64,000 nt of DNA from Marivirga tractuosa DSM 4126 (lineage in GTDB: Bacteria; Bacteroidota; Bacteroidia; Cytophagales; Cyclobacteriaceae). Where the stretch lies: assembly GCF_000183425.1 (NCBI RefSeq), contig NC_014759.1, positions 2,945,001-3,009,000 of the forward strand, given 5' to 3'. Under the pieces are notes generated by a model that saw only the letters and a list, made by a program, of their open reading frames with translations, ran no database searches and had not been told where the DNA came from. This document shows positions 16,356 through 24,774 of the stretch, piece after piece. The translations under genes were made by a program, and so were the position numbers. Position 1 is the stretch's first letter. Each line of letters opens with the position of its first letter.

Positions 16356-17675
16356 CTAAAAAACTCCATCATTCAATCTCTTCAAAGCCTCTGATTTATA
16401 TTGCGTATCGACCACTACAGAAATATTATGACGGCTACCACCATAAGAAATCATACGCACTGGAACATCTTGAAGGGATGCAAAAATCTTGCTTACCAAA
16501 CCTGGTTTTTCAGCCACCATATTGCCCACTAAACAGATGATACTTTGCTCCTGATCTACTTCCACTTCTCCAAAAGGGCGCAATTCACTTAAAATACTGT
16601 CTAAATAATAAATATTATCAATTGTCACAGATATGGCTACCTCAGAAGTCGTAATTACGTCAATTGGTGTTTTGTACTTCTCGAAAATTTCAAACACTCT
16701 TCTCAAAAAGCCATAAGCCATCAACATTCGCAAGGATTTTATTTTGATAGCGACTATTCCATCCTTAGCAGCTATGGCTTTAATGCCTTCTCCACTGCCT
16801 TCTTTGGTATGAATCAAAGTACCAGGCGCTTCAGGCTTCATGGTGTTTTTCAAGCGAACAGGAATCGTTCTTTTTTGTGCAGGTCTTATACAAGAAGGAT
16901 GTAAAATCTTTGCTCCAAAATAAGCCAACTCTGCTGCTTCTTCGAAAGAAAGTTCTGGAATGCTAAAAGTTTTTTCAACAACTCTTGGGTCATTATTGTG
17001 CATGCCGTCAATATCCGTCCAGATTTGGATTTCGTCAGCATTAAGCGCAGCACCCACCAAAGATGCTGTGTAATCACTCCCACCTCTTTTTAAATTGTCG
17101 ACATTTCCTTCTGCATTGCGGCAAATATAGCCTTGGGTTATAATTAGATTCGTTTCGGCTGGCTGCTTTACTAAAATATCCGATAATTCCTTATTGATGA
17201 AGGCATCATCAGGTTCTGAGAAAGCATCGGTTCTCACGAAATCCAAAGCATTGATCAAGGCGCTGTTTAATTCATGCTCCTGCAAATGTAAATTGAAAAT
17301 ATTGGTGGACATCAACTCGCCTTGAGCCAGTAATTCTTTATCAATCGAATTGGTGAAAGGTTTTTCCAAGCATGATTTAATGAAATCCATGCTATCAGCA
17401 ATGATAGCAGATGCCTTATTTTTGAATGATTCAGTTTCAAAAAGCTCTTCTAAAAACTCATCATAACGCTTTTGTAGCTTTTTGATGACTTTAGTTGCTT
17501 GCTCCTTTTCTTTTTTGCGCAATCTCTCTCCTATCTCAACCAAGGTATTGGTCACTCCGCTAAGGGCCGACAGCACTACTAACTTTTTATTGTTGTCTTT
17601 CGTGATGATTTCACGAATCTGATTCATTCCTTGAGGCGTTCCAACAGAAGTTCCGCCAAATTTTAATACAATCAT
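16356..17675 (-). CDS. lysC: Aspartate kinase (monofunctional)
   Basis: This 439-residue enzyme phosphorylates aspartate, the first step to lysine, threonine and methionine. The kinase domain begins [12 protein letters not shown] with the ATP-binding lysine, followed by LSGVTNTL near residue 40 and [15 protein letters not shown] near residue 200, which hold the substrate contacts. Two C-terminal ACT domains (about residues 300-439; [13 protein letters not shown] and [15 protein letters not shown]) would bind lysine or threonine for feedback control. No homoserine dehydrogenase domain is fused. Its start overlaps the ribH stop by 4 bases, so it is translationally coupled to ribH, an unusual partner. 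The symbol lysC is generic, as the inhibitor cannot be told. Confidence 0.93.
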   Translation of the reverse strand: MIVLKFGGTSVGTPQGMNQIREIITKDNNKKLVVLSALSGVTNTLVEIGERLRKKEKEQATKVIKKLQKRYDEFLEELFETESFKNKASAIIADSMDFIKSCLEKPFTNSIDKELLAQGELMSTNIFNLHLQEHELNSALINALDFVRTDAFSEPDDAFINKELSDILVKQPAETNLIITQGYICRNAEGNVDNLKRGGSDYTASLVGAALNADEIQIWTDIDGMHNNDPRVVEKTFSIPELSFEEAAELAYFGAKILHPSCIRPAQKRTIPVRLKNTMKPEAPGTLIHTKEGSGEGIKAIAAKDGIVAIKIKSLRMLMAYGFLRRVFEIFEKYKTPIDVITTSEVAISVTIDNIYYLDSILSELRPFGEVEVDQEQSIICLVGNMVAEKPGLVSKIFASLQDVPVRMISYGGSRHNISVVVDTQYKSEALKRLNDGVF

Positions 17676-18160
17676 AATCCTTTTGCTAATCCTAACATTT
17701 TTAATGCGGTAAATGCAGCTTCATCTCCTTTGTTGCCGTGCTTTCCTCCAGCTCTGTCTAAGGCCTGTTGCTGTGTATTGGGAGTCAAAACTCCAAAAAT
17801 AATCGGTTTGTTATACTTTAGACTGACGTTGGTAATTCCATGAGCCACTGCATCACAGATGAAATCAAAATGTTTGGTTTCTCCTTGAATTACACATCCT
17901 AAGCAAATCACAGCATCAATTTCTTTTCTTTCTGCCATCCATTGTGCTGCTAAGCTTAATTCAAAACTTCCTGGAACATAGTGTTTTTCTATGTTTTCTT
18001 TAGAAATTCCATTATCCAGCAATGTTTCGTAAGCACCATTGTATAAGGATTCTGTTACTTCTTCATTCCATTCTGAAACCACAATTGCAAATTTTTTGTC
18101 TTGCAATCCCTTCATATTTTTACCGGAATGCTCACTAAGGTTTTTAAGATTTGATGCCAT
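17672..18160 (-). CDS. ribH: 6,7-dimethyl-8-ribityllumazine synthase
   Basis: This 162-residue enzyme makes the lumazine precursor of riboflavin from a pyrimidine and a dihydroxybutanone phosphate, and assembles into a pentamer or 60-mer shell. The motifs are clear: VVSEWNEEVTESL near residue 28, PGSFELSLAAQW near residue 64, and VIQGETKHFDFICDAVAHG near residue 96, which carries the catalytic histidine. The last part NKGDEAAFTAL is typical. No FMN riboswitch is visible in the 83 bases upstream. It overlaps the aspartate kinase gene by 4 bases. Confidence 0.96.
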   Translation of the reverse strand: MASNLKNLSEHSGKNMKGLQDKKFAIVVSEWNEEVTESLYNGAYETLLDNGISKENIEKHYVPGSFELSLAAQWMAERKEIDAVICLGCVIQGETKHFDFICDAVAHGITNVSLKYNKPIIFGVLTPNTQQQALDRAGGKHGNKGDEAAFTALKMLGLAKGL

Positions 18161-18182
18161 ATTTCTTGAGTATTTTCCAACA

Positions 18183-18217
18183 AAAAAGGGACAGGCTTTA
18201 TCAACCTATCCCTTTTT
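18183..18217 (-). terminator. Hairpin terminator after the TPR membrane protein gene
   Basis: Arms 18183-18195 and 18205-18217 pair with one mismatch, and on the minus strand the stem runs into a T-tract. It lies 27 bases past the stop of the TPR gene and separates it from ribH. Confidence 0.6.
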
Positions 18218-18243
18218 CCTTAATTAATTTTTTCTTAATTCAA

Positions 18244-18948
18244 TTATTTTTGAGCCTCTAGTCGGGATAGGTATTTTTGTGCTTCCGTCTTCTGTTTGGA
18301 ATCACTGAAATCCTTAACCACCTTTCGATAGCTTCCCATTGCAGCTTCTAAATCGTTAGCTTTTTCATAAGCTAAGCCTTGCTTCATTAAATATTCAGGG
18401 CTAAATTCTTTATTGCTTTTATAATTTGCGGCTTTTCCATAGTGATCTGCAGCTGTTGAATAGTTACCTAATTCCATGTAAGCATCGCCTATTAAAGCAT
18501 AAGCTCTGGCTTGGACCAATAAATCATCACTGCTAAAATCTTCTAAATAATCAATAGCGGTTTCAAATTCACCTTGCTGAAGATAAATGCTACCTAAATA
18601 GAAACTAGCTAAGTTTCCAGCTTTAGTTGATCCGTAATCTTCGACAATAGCTAAAAATCCGAAGTTATTACCATCACCGTTTAAGGCTAAGTCATATTCT
18701 TCATTCTCATACCAATAAACTGCCTGGAACATTTCCTTTTGAGCTTCTTGGTTAAGATTATTCATATAGTATCGGTAACCAAAAAAAGCTACGATGATCA
18801 AGGCGATAATTCCCCCTAAACCGAATACTATCTTTTTATTGTTTTCAATAAATTCTTCCGTTTTAGAAAGTTGCTGAGCTAATACCTCAGGATTTTCGTA
18901 AAACTCGGAACTTTGTTTCTCTTTAGTTTTTGTTTTTGCCATTGCCAC
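18244..18948 (-). CDS. Membrane-anchored tetratricopeptide repeat protein (YfgM-like)
   Basis: A 234-residue protein with a charged N-terminus (KTKTKEKQSS), one membrane helix near residues 39-60 (IVFGLGGIIALIIVAFFGYRYY) and a periplasmic domain of about four TPR units, seen as repeated A-x-x-Y and G-x-x-Y patterns (AYALIGDAYMELGNYSTAADHYGKA, then YEKANDLEAAMGSYRKV). This layout matches the DUF2133/YfgM-type ancillary chaperone proteins of the Sec translocon in other bacteria. A scaffold or chaperone role is inference. It is followed by a hairpin terminator. Confidence 0.85.
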   Translation of the reverse strand: MAMAKTKTKEKQSSEFYENPEVLAQQLSKTEEFIENNKKIVFGLGGIIALIIVAFFGYRYYMNNLNQEAQKEMFQAVYWYENEEYDLALNGDGNNFGFLAIVEDYGSTKAGNLASFYLGSIYLQQGEFETAIDYLEDFSSDDLLVQARAYALIGDAYMELGNYSTAADHYGKAANYKSNKEFSPEYLMKQGLAYEKANDLEAAMGSYRKVVKDFSDSKQKTEAQKYLSRLEAQK

Positions 18949-19073
18949 TATTTTAAGACCGCAAAGCTATAAAAATTTATTTATTAATACCCAATTCCAT
19001 CGTTTAATAGTTTAAAGCTTTGGGATTTAAATTATTAAAACTAAAAATCGGTTAATTTTATTTAGGTTATATG

Positions 19074-19096
19074 CTGGTCGGTGGCTCACCGACCAG
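19074..19096. repeat. REP-like hairpin, third copy of the GGTCGGTG family
   Basis: A perfect 10-bp stem CTGGTCGGTG with loop GCT lies just after the stop codon of pdhA (on the minus strand). It shares the core GGTCGGTGGCnCACCGACC with 13959-13981. It may double as a transcription stop for pdhA. Confidence 0.8.
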
Positions 19097-19112
19097 TACA
19101 AACCTGATTATT

Positions 19113-20132
19113 TTAATCCACTATAAAAGGATAATCCTCCTGAGCGTAAACATCTCTGTAAACCTCATCAACATGAGGGAAATCAGATTCTTCAGCAAAT
19201 TTCACACATTCTTTTACTTGCTCTTTTGCTGCATTATCAATTTCTTTTAACTCATCCTCGGTAGCATATTTATTTTTCAAAATAACTTCTCTAGCCTGCT
19301 CAATTGGATCTTTTCCTTTGTATTCTTCCAATTCCTCTTTAGTTCTATACTTAGCAGGGTCAGACATTGAATGCCCTTTATATCTATAAGTTCTGAATTC
19401 CAATAAAGTTGGACCATCACCTTTTCTTGCTCTTTCAGCAGCTTCTGCCACTGCATTATGAACGTTCTCCACGTTCATGGCATCAACTCCTTTGGAAGGC
19501 ATATCATAAGCCTCACCTAAAGTGTGCAATTCAGTAACGTTAGATGTTCTTTTTACGGAAGTACCCATAGCATAACCATTATTTTCAATAGCAAAAATAA
19601 CAGGTAATTTCATGCTCATGGCCATATTCAAAGCTTCGTGAAAGGCACCTTGACGAACCGCACCATCACCCATATAGGTGATGCAAACATTATCAGTTCC
19701 TTTATACTGCTCAGAGAATGCAATACCAGCACCCAAAGGAATTTGTCCACCTACAATTCCATGACCGCCAAAGAAATGGTTTTCTTTATCGAACATATGC
19801 ATAGAACCACCTTTTCCTTTAGAAACACCGGTTTCTTTTCCGAATAATTCCGCCATTACGTACTTAGGATCTGTCCCTAGGCCAATTGGATGGGCATGAT
19901 CTCTATATGCTGTGATATATTTATCACCTTTTTTCAATGCACTAACAGCACCGGCTACGCAAGCCTCCTGTCCAATGTAAAGGTGGCAAAAACCACTTAT
20001 TTTTTGTTGACCGTATAATTGACCGGATTTTTCCTCAAATCTTCTCATCAAGGTCATGGACTTGAACCATTCCATATAGGTTTCTTTATCGAAACTCTTT
20101 TTATTGGCAGTTTTTGATTTCTTTGTAGCCAT
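19113..20132 (-). CDS. pdhA: Pyruvate dehydrogenase E1 component, alpha subunit
   Basis: This 339-residue protein is the thiamine-diphosphate-binding alpha subunit of a heterotetrameric E1, which decarboxylates pyruvate and passes the acetyl group to E2. Visible motifs: YIGQEACVAGAVSAL near residue 53, RDHAHPIG near residue 78, the TPP motif running from GDGAVRQGAFHEALN near residue 150 to ENNGYAMGTS, and the loop YKGHSMSDPAKYRT near residue 253 that corresponds to the regulated serine loop of other E1 enzymes. No beta subunit, E2 or E3 gene is adjacent; separation of pdhA from the others is common in Bacteroidota. Confidence 0.93.
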   Translation of the reverse strand: MATKKSKTANKKSFDKETYMEWFKSMTLMRRFEEKSGQLYGQQKISGFCHLYIGQEACVAGAVSALKKGDKYITAYRDHAHPIGLGTDPKYVMAELFGKETGVSKGKGGSMHMFDKENHFFGGHGIVGGQIPLGAGIAFSEQYKGTDNVCITYMGDGAVRQGAFHEALNMAMSMKLPVIFAIENNGYAMGTSVKRTSNVTELHTLGEAYDMPSKGVDAMNVENVHNAVAEAAERARKGDGPTLLEFRTYRYKGHSMSDPAKYRTKEELEEYKGKDPIEQAREVILKNKYATEDELKEIDNAAKEQVKECVKFAEESDFPHVDEVYRDVYAQEDYPFIVD

Positions 20133-20156
20133 ATTGCTTTTACTTTTTTCTATGAA

Positions 20157-20188
20157 TTTCTTTCGTCACAAAAGAATAACTTAACTTT
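20157..20188 (+). promoter_or_regulatory. Probable promoter of recF
   Basis: TTTC (20157-20160), a 20-base spacer, then TAACTTTG (20181-20188), an exact fit to TAnnTTTG. It lies 53 bases before the chosen ATG of recF and inside the pdhA/recF divergent region. Confidence 0.6.
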
Positions 20189-20241
20189 GTTTCTCTTGTT
20201 CCGGGATGCGAAAATAACGAAAAAACCCACAAGTGCGAAAA

Positions 20242-21336
20242 ATGAAGCTCCAAAATATCCGATTAGCCCAATTCAAAAACTATCCGCAAGCAAATTTCTC
20301 ATTTGTGGATGGTATAAATTGCTTTTTAGGGCGAAATGGGATCGGTAAAACTAATTTGTTGGATGCTATTTATTATTTGGCTTTCACCAAAAGTGCATTT
20401 AATGCGATAGATAAAGATAATATTTTGCACGAAGAGGCTTTTTTCTCAATCAAAGCAAATTTTGAAGTAGAGGACAAGAATATAGAAATGCTTTGTGCCG
20501 TTCGCTTGGGTGAAAAAAAGGTGGTAAGATGGGGTGGGAAGGAATATGAAAAACTAAGTGAGCATATAGGCAAATTACCCCTTGTCATGATTGTTCCGCA
20601 GGATACTGATATTGTCAGGGAAGCCAGTGAAATGCGCAGAAAATTTTTTGACAACTTACTTTGCCAGCTGGATCAAGAATATTTAAAGTTATTGGTAAAT
20701 TACAATCATCTTTTGAAGCAAAGAAATGCATTATTGAAATCCTTTTTGGAGAAAAATCGATTTTCAGCTGATCAGCTAGCTCCTTATGACGAATTGATGA
20801 TTCCTTTAGCTATGAAGATTTCTGATGAGCGAAATAAGTTAATGGAAAATTTCTTACCAATCTTTCAAGAATTTTATAAAGATTTATCGGATAATCAGGA
20901 AGAAGTGGCTATAAATTACGATACCCGAGTTACAAAATCATTCCAGAGTGATTTTAAAGGCCAACATCAAAAAGATTTTCGACAAGGTAGGACTACGATG
21001 GGAATTCATAAAGATGATTATGTGTTTCTTTCTGAAGGAAAGCCCGTGAAAAAATTTGGTTCGCAAGGACAACAAAAATCATTTGTTATTGCGTTAAAAT
21101 TAGCCCAATTTGAATTGCTGAAATCTACTAAGAACCAAAAACCGTTACTTTTGTTGGATGACATTTTTGATAAATTAGATGACAAAAGAATAGCGTATTT
21201 ATTGAAAATGATGGCAGATGGTCGGTTCGGTCAAATCTTCTTGACTGATGCCAGGCCCGAAAGAAGTAAAGAGTACTTGAAAAAAATTGATACAGAAAAG
21301 AAATTTTTTGAACTAGACCTAAATAGAGCCTATTAG
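20242..21336 (+). CDS. recF: DNA replication and repair protein RecF
   Basis: This 364-residue SMC-like ATPase loads RecA at single-strand gaps. Walker A is FLGRNGIGKTN near residue 30, the signature region GSQGQQKSFVIALKLAQ near residue 275, and Walker B LLLLDDIFDKLD near residue 300. I start it at the ATG giving MKLQNIRLAQFKNY; a GTG three codons earlier is possible but less likely. It stands divergent from pdhA with a good promoter box at 20181-20188. The DUF721 gene, its usual partner in Bacteroidota, follows 97 bases downstream. Confidence 0.95.
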   Translation: MKLQNIRLAQFKNYPQANFSFVDGINCFLGRNGIGKTNLLDAIYYLAFTKSAFNAIDKDNILHEEAFFSIKANFEVEDKNIEMLCAVRLGEKKVVRWGGKEYEKLSEHIGKLPLVMIVPQDTDIVREASEMRRKFFDNLLCQLDQEYLKLLVNYNHLLKQRNALLKSFLEKNRFSADQLAPYDELMIPLAMKISDERNKLMENFLPIFQEFYKDLSDNQEEVAINYDTRVTKSFQSDFKGQHQKDFRQGRTTMGIHKDDYVFLSEGKPVKKFGSQGQQKSFVIALKLAQFELLKSTKNQKPLLLLDDIFDKLDDKRIAYLLKMMADGRFGQIFLTDARPERSKEYLKKIDTEKKFFELDLNRAY

Positions 21337-21433
21337 GCAATAAATGAGGAAAGGTTGTTTCGATATGATATTATGTACCAAAAAAAGGAATTTGTGAGAT
21401 AAACTATAAGATTCCGCATAAGACTCCAAGAAA

Positions 21434-21757
21434 ATGTATAAAAAGAAAAATCCACATCCCGCAAGCATCAGAAAATCGGAAGCTACTCCGCTTGGACAGG
21501 TCATCAATGAAATGTTTGATGCTTATCACCTCAACAGAAAAGTAGATCAAACACAAGTAGTGAATTTGTGGCCAAAAATAATGGGCAAGGCTATTGCAAG
21601 TAGAACAAAAGGTGTTTTTATGAAGGACAGCAAACTTTTCGTGACGGTTGAATCTAGTGCCCTCAAACAGGAGCTCCATATGAGCAAAGAAAGGATCATA
21701 TATTTATTCAGGGAAGAACTAGGTAAAGAAGTGGTGAAGGAAATAGTGTTGCTATAA
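21434..21757 (+). CDS. DUF721 (DciA-like) protein
   Basis: A 107-residue protein of the DUF721 family. In other bacteria DciA loads the replicative helicase DnaB. The family's KH-like core is visible: LGQVINEMFDAYHL near residue 24, VVNLWPKIMGKAIASRTKGVFM near residues 43-64, and LFVTVESSALKQELHMSKERII near residues 68-90. The N-terminus is a basic tail (MYKKKNPHPASIRK). The gene next to recF is this family's common place across Bacteroidota, which supports a role in DNA replication. The exact role in this phylum is less well tested than in proteobacteria. Confidence 0.85.
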   Translation: MYKKKNPHPASIRKSEATPLGQVINEMFDAYHLNRKVDQTQVVNLWPKIMGKAIASRTKGVFMKDSKLFVTVESSALKQELHMSKERIIYLFREELGKEVVKEIVLL

Positions 21758-21805
21758 GTGTTGAGGTTTTGAAGTTATTAAGTGTTTATGTTTATAGGTG
21801 TTGGT

Positions 21806-22495
21806 TTACTTTTCAAGCATTTCCTTCAAATTTTTCCAAACAGTTTCCGCTACAATTTTATGACCTTCAGGTGTTGGATGGATGCCGTCCGGTAGGTTTA
21901 AGTCTGCTTCACCGCCCACATCTTTCAAAAGAAAAGGAATGAGATTTACATTTTTTTCTTCTGCTATTTTAGGGAATATCTTTTGAAATTCTTCTGCATA
22001 AGCTTGTCCCATATTTGGAGGTACCATCATGCCTGCGAGCAGAATTTTTACATCAGGATGGATTTTCCTGACTTTATCAATTATCGCTCTTAGGTTTTTA
22101 TTGGTTTCTTCAGGTTTAATACCTCTCAAACCATCATTTCCTCCTAATTCCAAAATAAAAATTTCTACTGGCTGACGTTTTACAACCCATTCTACTCTTG
22201 ATAATCCGCTGGCTGTAGTCTCCCCACTTACTCCGGCATTGATTACATTGTATTCGTAGCCTAATGAATCCAATCTTTCCTGAATCAAACCGGCAAAAGC
22301 TTCTTCCGCTTCTACTCCATATCCTGCTGTAAGACTGTTACCAAAGAAAATGATGTTGTTTTGTTGTTCTGCTTTTTCAGTAACTTTTTCCTCTACTTTT
22401 TTTTCAGTTGTTTTTTCTTCCTTCTTTGGGTTTGAATTACAGGCTGTAGTCAAAACAATTAGTATCGCCAATAGATGATTGAATGAGAATTTCAT
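21806..22495 (-). CDS. SGNH/GDSL-type arylesterase lipoprotein
   Basis: This 229-residue hydrolase fits the TesA-like arylesterase group. A signal peptide ends in a lipobox (TTACN, Cys19), so it is a lipoprotein. A Lys/Glu-rich linker (KKEEKTTEKKVEEK) joins it to the catalytic domain. Block I reads FFGNSLTAGYG near residue 50, with the nucleophile serine but Asn in place of the usual Asp of GDSL. Block II is AGVSGETTASG, block III GGNDGLRG, and block V DGIHPTPEGH with the catalytic Asp and His. All four catalytic blocks are thus present. The start codon sits against a hairpin (22496-22544) shared with the divergent SMP-30 gene. Confidence 0.92.
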   Translation of the reverse strand: MKFSFNHLLAILIVLTTACNSNPKKEEKTTEKKVEEKVTEKAEQQNNIIFFGNSLTAGYGVEAEEAFAGLIQERLDSLGYEYNVINAGVSGETTASGLSRVEWVVKRQPVEIFILELGGNDGLRGIKPEETNKNLRAIIDKVRKIHPDVKILLAGMMVPPNMGQAYAEEFQKIFPKIAEEKNVNLIPFLLKDVGGEADLNLPDGIHPTPEGHKIVAETVWKNLKEMLEK

Positions 22496-22544
22496 ATTTT
22501 GCGTAAATTAAGCTTAGTAATAGAAAGTTTAATCTACGCAAAAT
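22496..22544. promoter_or_regulatory. Inverted repeat filling the divergent intergenic region
   Basis: Arms 22496-22515 (ATTTTGCGTAAATTAAGCTT) and 22525-22544 match at 18 of 20 positions, around a 9-base spacer; the outer 10 bases of each arm are a perfect match. The repeat begins at the base after the start codon of the minus-strand arylesterase gene and ends 8 bases before the chosen ATG of the plus-strand SMP-30 gene. It thus spans nearly the whole space where both promoters or leaders must be. It could be an operator for both genes or a leader hairpin. Confidence 0.65.
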
Positions 22545-22552
22545 GTTATAAA

Positions 22553-23443
22553 ATGATTGATTTAAGAAGTATTCTTCTGATAAGCTTTTCTGTATGTTTA
22601 TTTTTTGGGTGTAATCAACAGCCAAAAATGCCCGTTTCGGAAAATGCTGAAATAATGAAAATTGCAGAGGGTTTTGATTTCACTGAAGGCCCAACAGCCG
22701 ATAGGTCAGGAAATGTCTATTTCACCGATCAACCCAATAATAAAATTTATAAATATGCTCTTAATGGGGAACTAAGTATTTTCACAGATAGCTCTGGCAG
22801 ATCAAATGGATTATATATTGATCATAATCAAAATCTCTGGGCTTGTGCAGATGGAAAGAATCAATTGTGGAAATTCTCTTTAGATGGTGAGAAGGAAATC
22901 ATTTTAAATCCATCGGGAGATTTAGCTTTTAATGGGCCGAATGATGTTTGGGTTCACAAAAACGGAAATCTTTATTTTACAGATCCGATTTACCAAAGAC
23001 CATATTGGGAAAATCAGCACGATACCGTTGGGCATCAATCTGTTTATTTATTGAAAAATGCTGAGCCAATTTTGTTGGATTCAACGCTTGTTCAAGCCAA
23101 TGGAGTGGTCGGAAATTCAGAAGAGAACTTGCTGTTTGTGGCTGATATTGGCGCTGATAAAACTTATCGCTATAAAATTAATAAAGAAGGGATGCTCGTA
23201 GACAAAAAACTTTTTGTTTCACAGGGTTCAGACGGAATGACTTTGGATTCAGAAGGAAATTTATATTTGACAGGAAATGGAGTGGATATTTATGATAAGG
23301 ATGGGAGTTTTCTCCAACACCTTGATATTCCTGAAGATTGGACAGCCAACATTTGTTTTGGAGGTAAGGATTTTGATCGATTAATTATTACGGCATCCCG
23401 ATCCTTGTACAAAGTTAAAACCAATGTGAAAACCGTTCGTTGA
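22553..23443 (+). CDS. SMP-30/gluconolactonase family lipoprotein
   Basis: This 296-residue protein is a six-bladed beta-propeller of the SMP-30 family, whose members open sugar lactones using a divalent metal. I start at the ATG giving a lipoprotein signal that ends in LFFGC (Cys18); an upstream TTG would add 18 residues that fit no signal peptide. Family marks: a metal-binding Glu in GFDFTEGPTAD, the Asn in FNGPNDVWV, YFTDPIYQRPYW near residue 140, and the final Asp in GSDGMTLDSEGNLYLTG. These match the four-residue metal site (E, N, N, D). It probably acts in the periplasm or outer membrane on sugar lactones. Confidence 0.88.
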   Translation: MIDLRSILLISFSVCLFFGCNQQPKMPVSENAEIMKIAEGFDFTEGPTADRSGNVYFTDQPNNKIYKYALNGELSIFTDSSGRSNGLYIDHNQNLWACADGKNQLWKFSLDGEKEIILNPSGDLAFNGPNDVWVHKNGNLYFTDPIYQRPYWENQHDTVGHQSVYLLKNAEPILLDSTLVQANGVVGNSEENLLFVADIGADKTYRYKINKEGMLVDKKLFVSQGSDGMTLDSEGNLYLTGNGVDIYDKDGSFLQHLDIPEDWTANICFGGKDFDRLIITASRSLYKVKTNVKTVR

Positions 23444-23449
23444 AAAGGC

Positions 23450-23481
23450 TTTGCAGAAAGAAAACACCCCTTCTATTTTTG
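23450..23481 (+). promoter_or_regulatory. Promoter of the DUF2490 gene
   Basis: TTTG (23450-23453), a 20-base spacer and TATTTTTG (23474-23481) match the Bacteroidota housekeeping promoter (TTTG-N19/20-TAnnTTTG) exactly. It lies 31 bases before the ATG, directly after the SMP-30 stop. Confidence 0.75.
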
Positions 23482-23512
23482 CATCGATTTTTAAATTTTC
23501 AAATTCTTCAAC

Positions 23513-24199
23513 ATGACTTTTAGAGTAATTATTATTTTAACTTTTTTATTTTCCTTTAGCCCAGTTATAGCTCAAGATGATCCGGATTTAGGTGCTTGGT
23601 ATATGTATTTTGGTGGGGTAGAATTTGAGAACAGTCAATTTGGAATTCATGCTGAGGCTCAATATCGAAATCACAATATAATTGGTGATTTAGAACAATT
23701 GCTATTAAGAACTGGGATGCGATATCATTTAAAAGATGGGTCTGCCACATTCACTTTAGGCTATGGAAATATAACGACCCAAGCCGTTGGCGAACCCAAC
23801 AATACGGTTGTAGAAAACCGGATTTATCAAGAAGCTTTATTAAAGCAAAATGTGTCAATAGTTTCCTTAAATCACCGTTTCAGATACGAGCAGCGTTTTG
23901 TGGATAATCAAGATTTCCGAACGCGATTGCGATATGCCTTATTTATCAATATTCCACTATCAGATAAAAAATTTAGCAAGGGCGCATTTTACATTCCAAT
24001 TTACAATGAGATTTTCATAAATGGTGAAAAAATGGAAAACATAGAGTATTTTGATAGGAACCGCCTTTATGGAGGTTTAGGCTATGTTTGGAAAGAAAAC
24101 ATGAGATTCCAAGTGGGTGTGATGGAGCAAACACTCAATAGTGATTTTAGTAAAACCCAATTACAGTTTTCATTCCATCATAATTTTCAATTTAATTAG
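23513..24199 (+). CDS. DUF2490 outer-membrane barrel protein
   Basis: A 228-residue protein with a signal peptide (residues 1-20, ending VIAQD) and a run of amphipathic strands typical of a beta-barrel: LGAWYMYFGGVEF, HAEAQYRNHNI, LLLRTGMRYHL, NHRFRYEQRF, and a final LQFSFHHNFQFN with an aromatic penultimate residue. It fits DUF2490 from start to end. The family is thought to sit in the outer membrane; no substrate is known. It has its own promoter at 23450-23481. The DinB gene follows, with its start 7 bases after this stop. Confidence 0.82.
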   Translation: MTFRVIIILTFLFSFSPVIAQDDPDLGAWYMYFGGVEFENSQFGIHAEAQYRNHNIIGDLEQLLLRTGMRYHLKDGSATFTLGYGNITTQAVGEPNNTVVENRIYQEALLKQNVSIVSLNHRFRYEQRFVDNQDFRTRLRYALFINIPLSDKKFSKGAFYIPIYNEIFINGEKMENIEYFDRNRLYGGLGYVWKENMRFQVGVMEQTLNSDFSKTQLQFSFHHNFQFN

Positions 24200-24206
24200 A
24201 ACTCAA

Positions 24207-24692
24207 ATGAGAAATCAAAGCTATGTCGATTTTGCAATTTATAATATTTGGGCGAATAACAAGTTTATAGATGCACTCTCGAATATTAATGAAGAACTGC
24301 TAAACCAAAAAATTGAAGCAAGTTTTCCCAGTATTATTAAAACGATTTCTCACTTGTGGATGGCTGAAATGGGCTGGCTTTCTAGGCTTCAAGATAAAGG
24401 TTGGGAAGTCTCGGAAATCACCAACTTTTCAGGTAATGCTAAGGAGCAATTAAAATCATGGCAAAAAACTTCTGCCGCTTTTAAAAGCTTTGTAGAGAAT
24501 CAAGATTTAGAACAAAAGCTTCATTTTGATCATAAAGGTAAGAGTTACTCCATTCCTTTTCGTGAAATTGCTCAAACAGTCTTTACTCATGGTAGCTATC
24601 ACCGCGGCCAATTGGTGATGATGATGCGCCAGCTTGGAATTACAAATATTCCTAAAACAGATTATATCGAGTGGGTTAGGCAAAATGTTTAA
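24207..24692 (+). CDS. DinB family protein
   Basis: This 161-residue protein has the four-helix DinB fold, often a metal-dependent thiol transferase or DNA-damage-inducible protein of unknown substrate. The family histidine triad is in place: His in SHLWMAEMGWL near residue 50, and the pair in FTHGSYHRGQLVMMMRQLG near residues 128-137. I start at MRNQSYVDFAIYN because the longer frame upstream only overlaps the preceding gene. Two palindromic sites follow directly after the stop (24697-24768), which may serve the next gene. Confidence 0.88.
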   Translation: MRNQSYVDFAIYNIWANNKFIDALSNINEELLNQKIEASFPSIIKTISHLWMAEMGWLSRLQDKGWEVSEITNFSGNAKEQLKSWQKTSAAFKSFVENQDLEQKLHFDHKGKSYSIPFREIAQTVFTHGSYHRGQLVMMMRQLGITNIPKTDYIEWVRQNV

Positions 24693-24696
24693 ACTA

Positions 24697-24716
24697 TTAA
24701 TTCAATATTGAACTAA
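24697..24716. promoter_or_regulatory. Upstream palindromic operator, copy 1
   Basis: TTAATTCAATATTGAACTAA is a 20-bp palindrome with one mismatched pair. It shares the layout TTA(A/G)TTCAA-N2-TTGAACTAA with copy 2 at 24749-24768. The two start 52 bases apart, about five helical turns. Confidence 0.65.
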
Positions 24717-24748
24717 TATTCTATTACACTCATCAGATTATTTGCATA

Positions 24749-24768
24749 TTAGTTCAATTTTGAACTAA
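24749..24768. promoter_or_regulatory. Palindromic operator, copy 2, overlapping the gltX promoter
   Basis: TTAGTTCAATTTTGAACTAA has perfect 9-bp arms with two central bases. It ends 6 bases before the TAATTTTG -7 box (24775-24782), so a bound dimer would block the -33 region. MarR- or HxlR-type dimers bind sites of this shape; the regulator itself is not in the window. Confidence 0.7.
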
Positions 24769-24774
24769 AATGAC

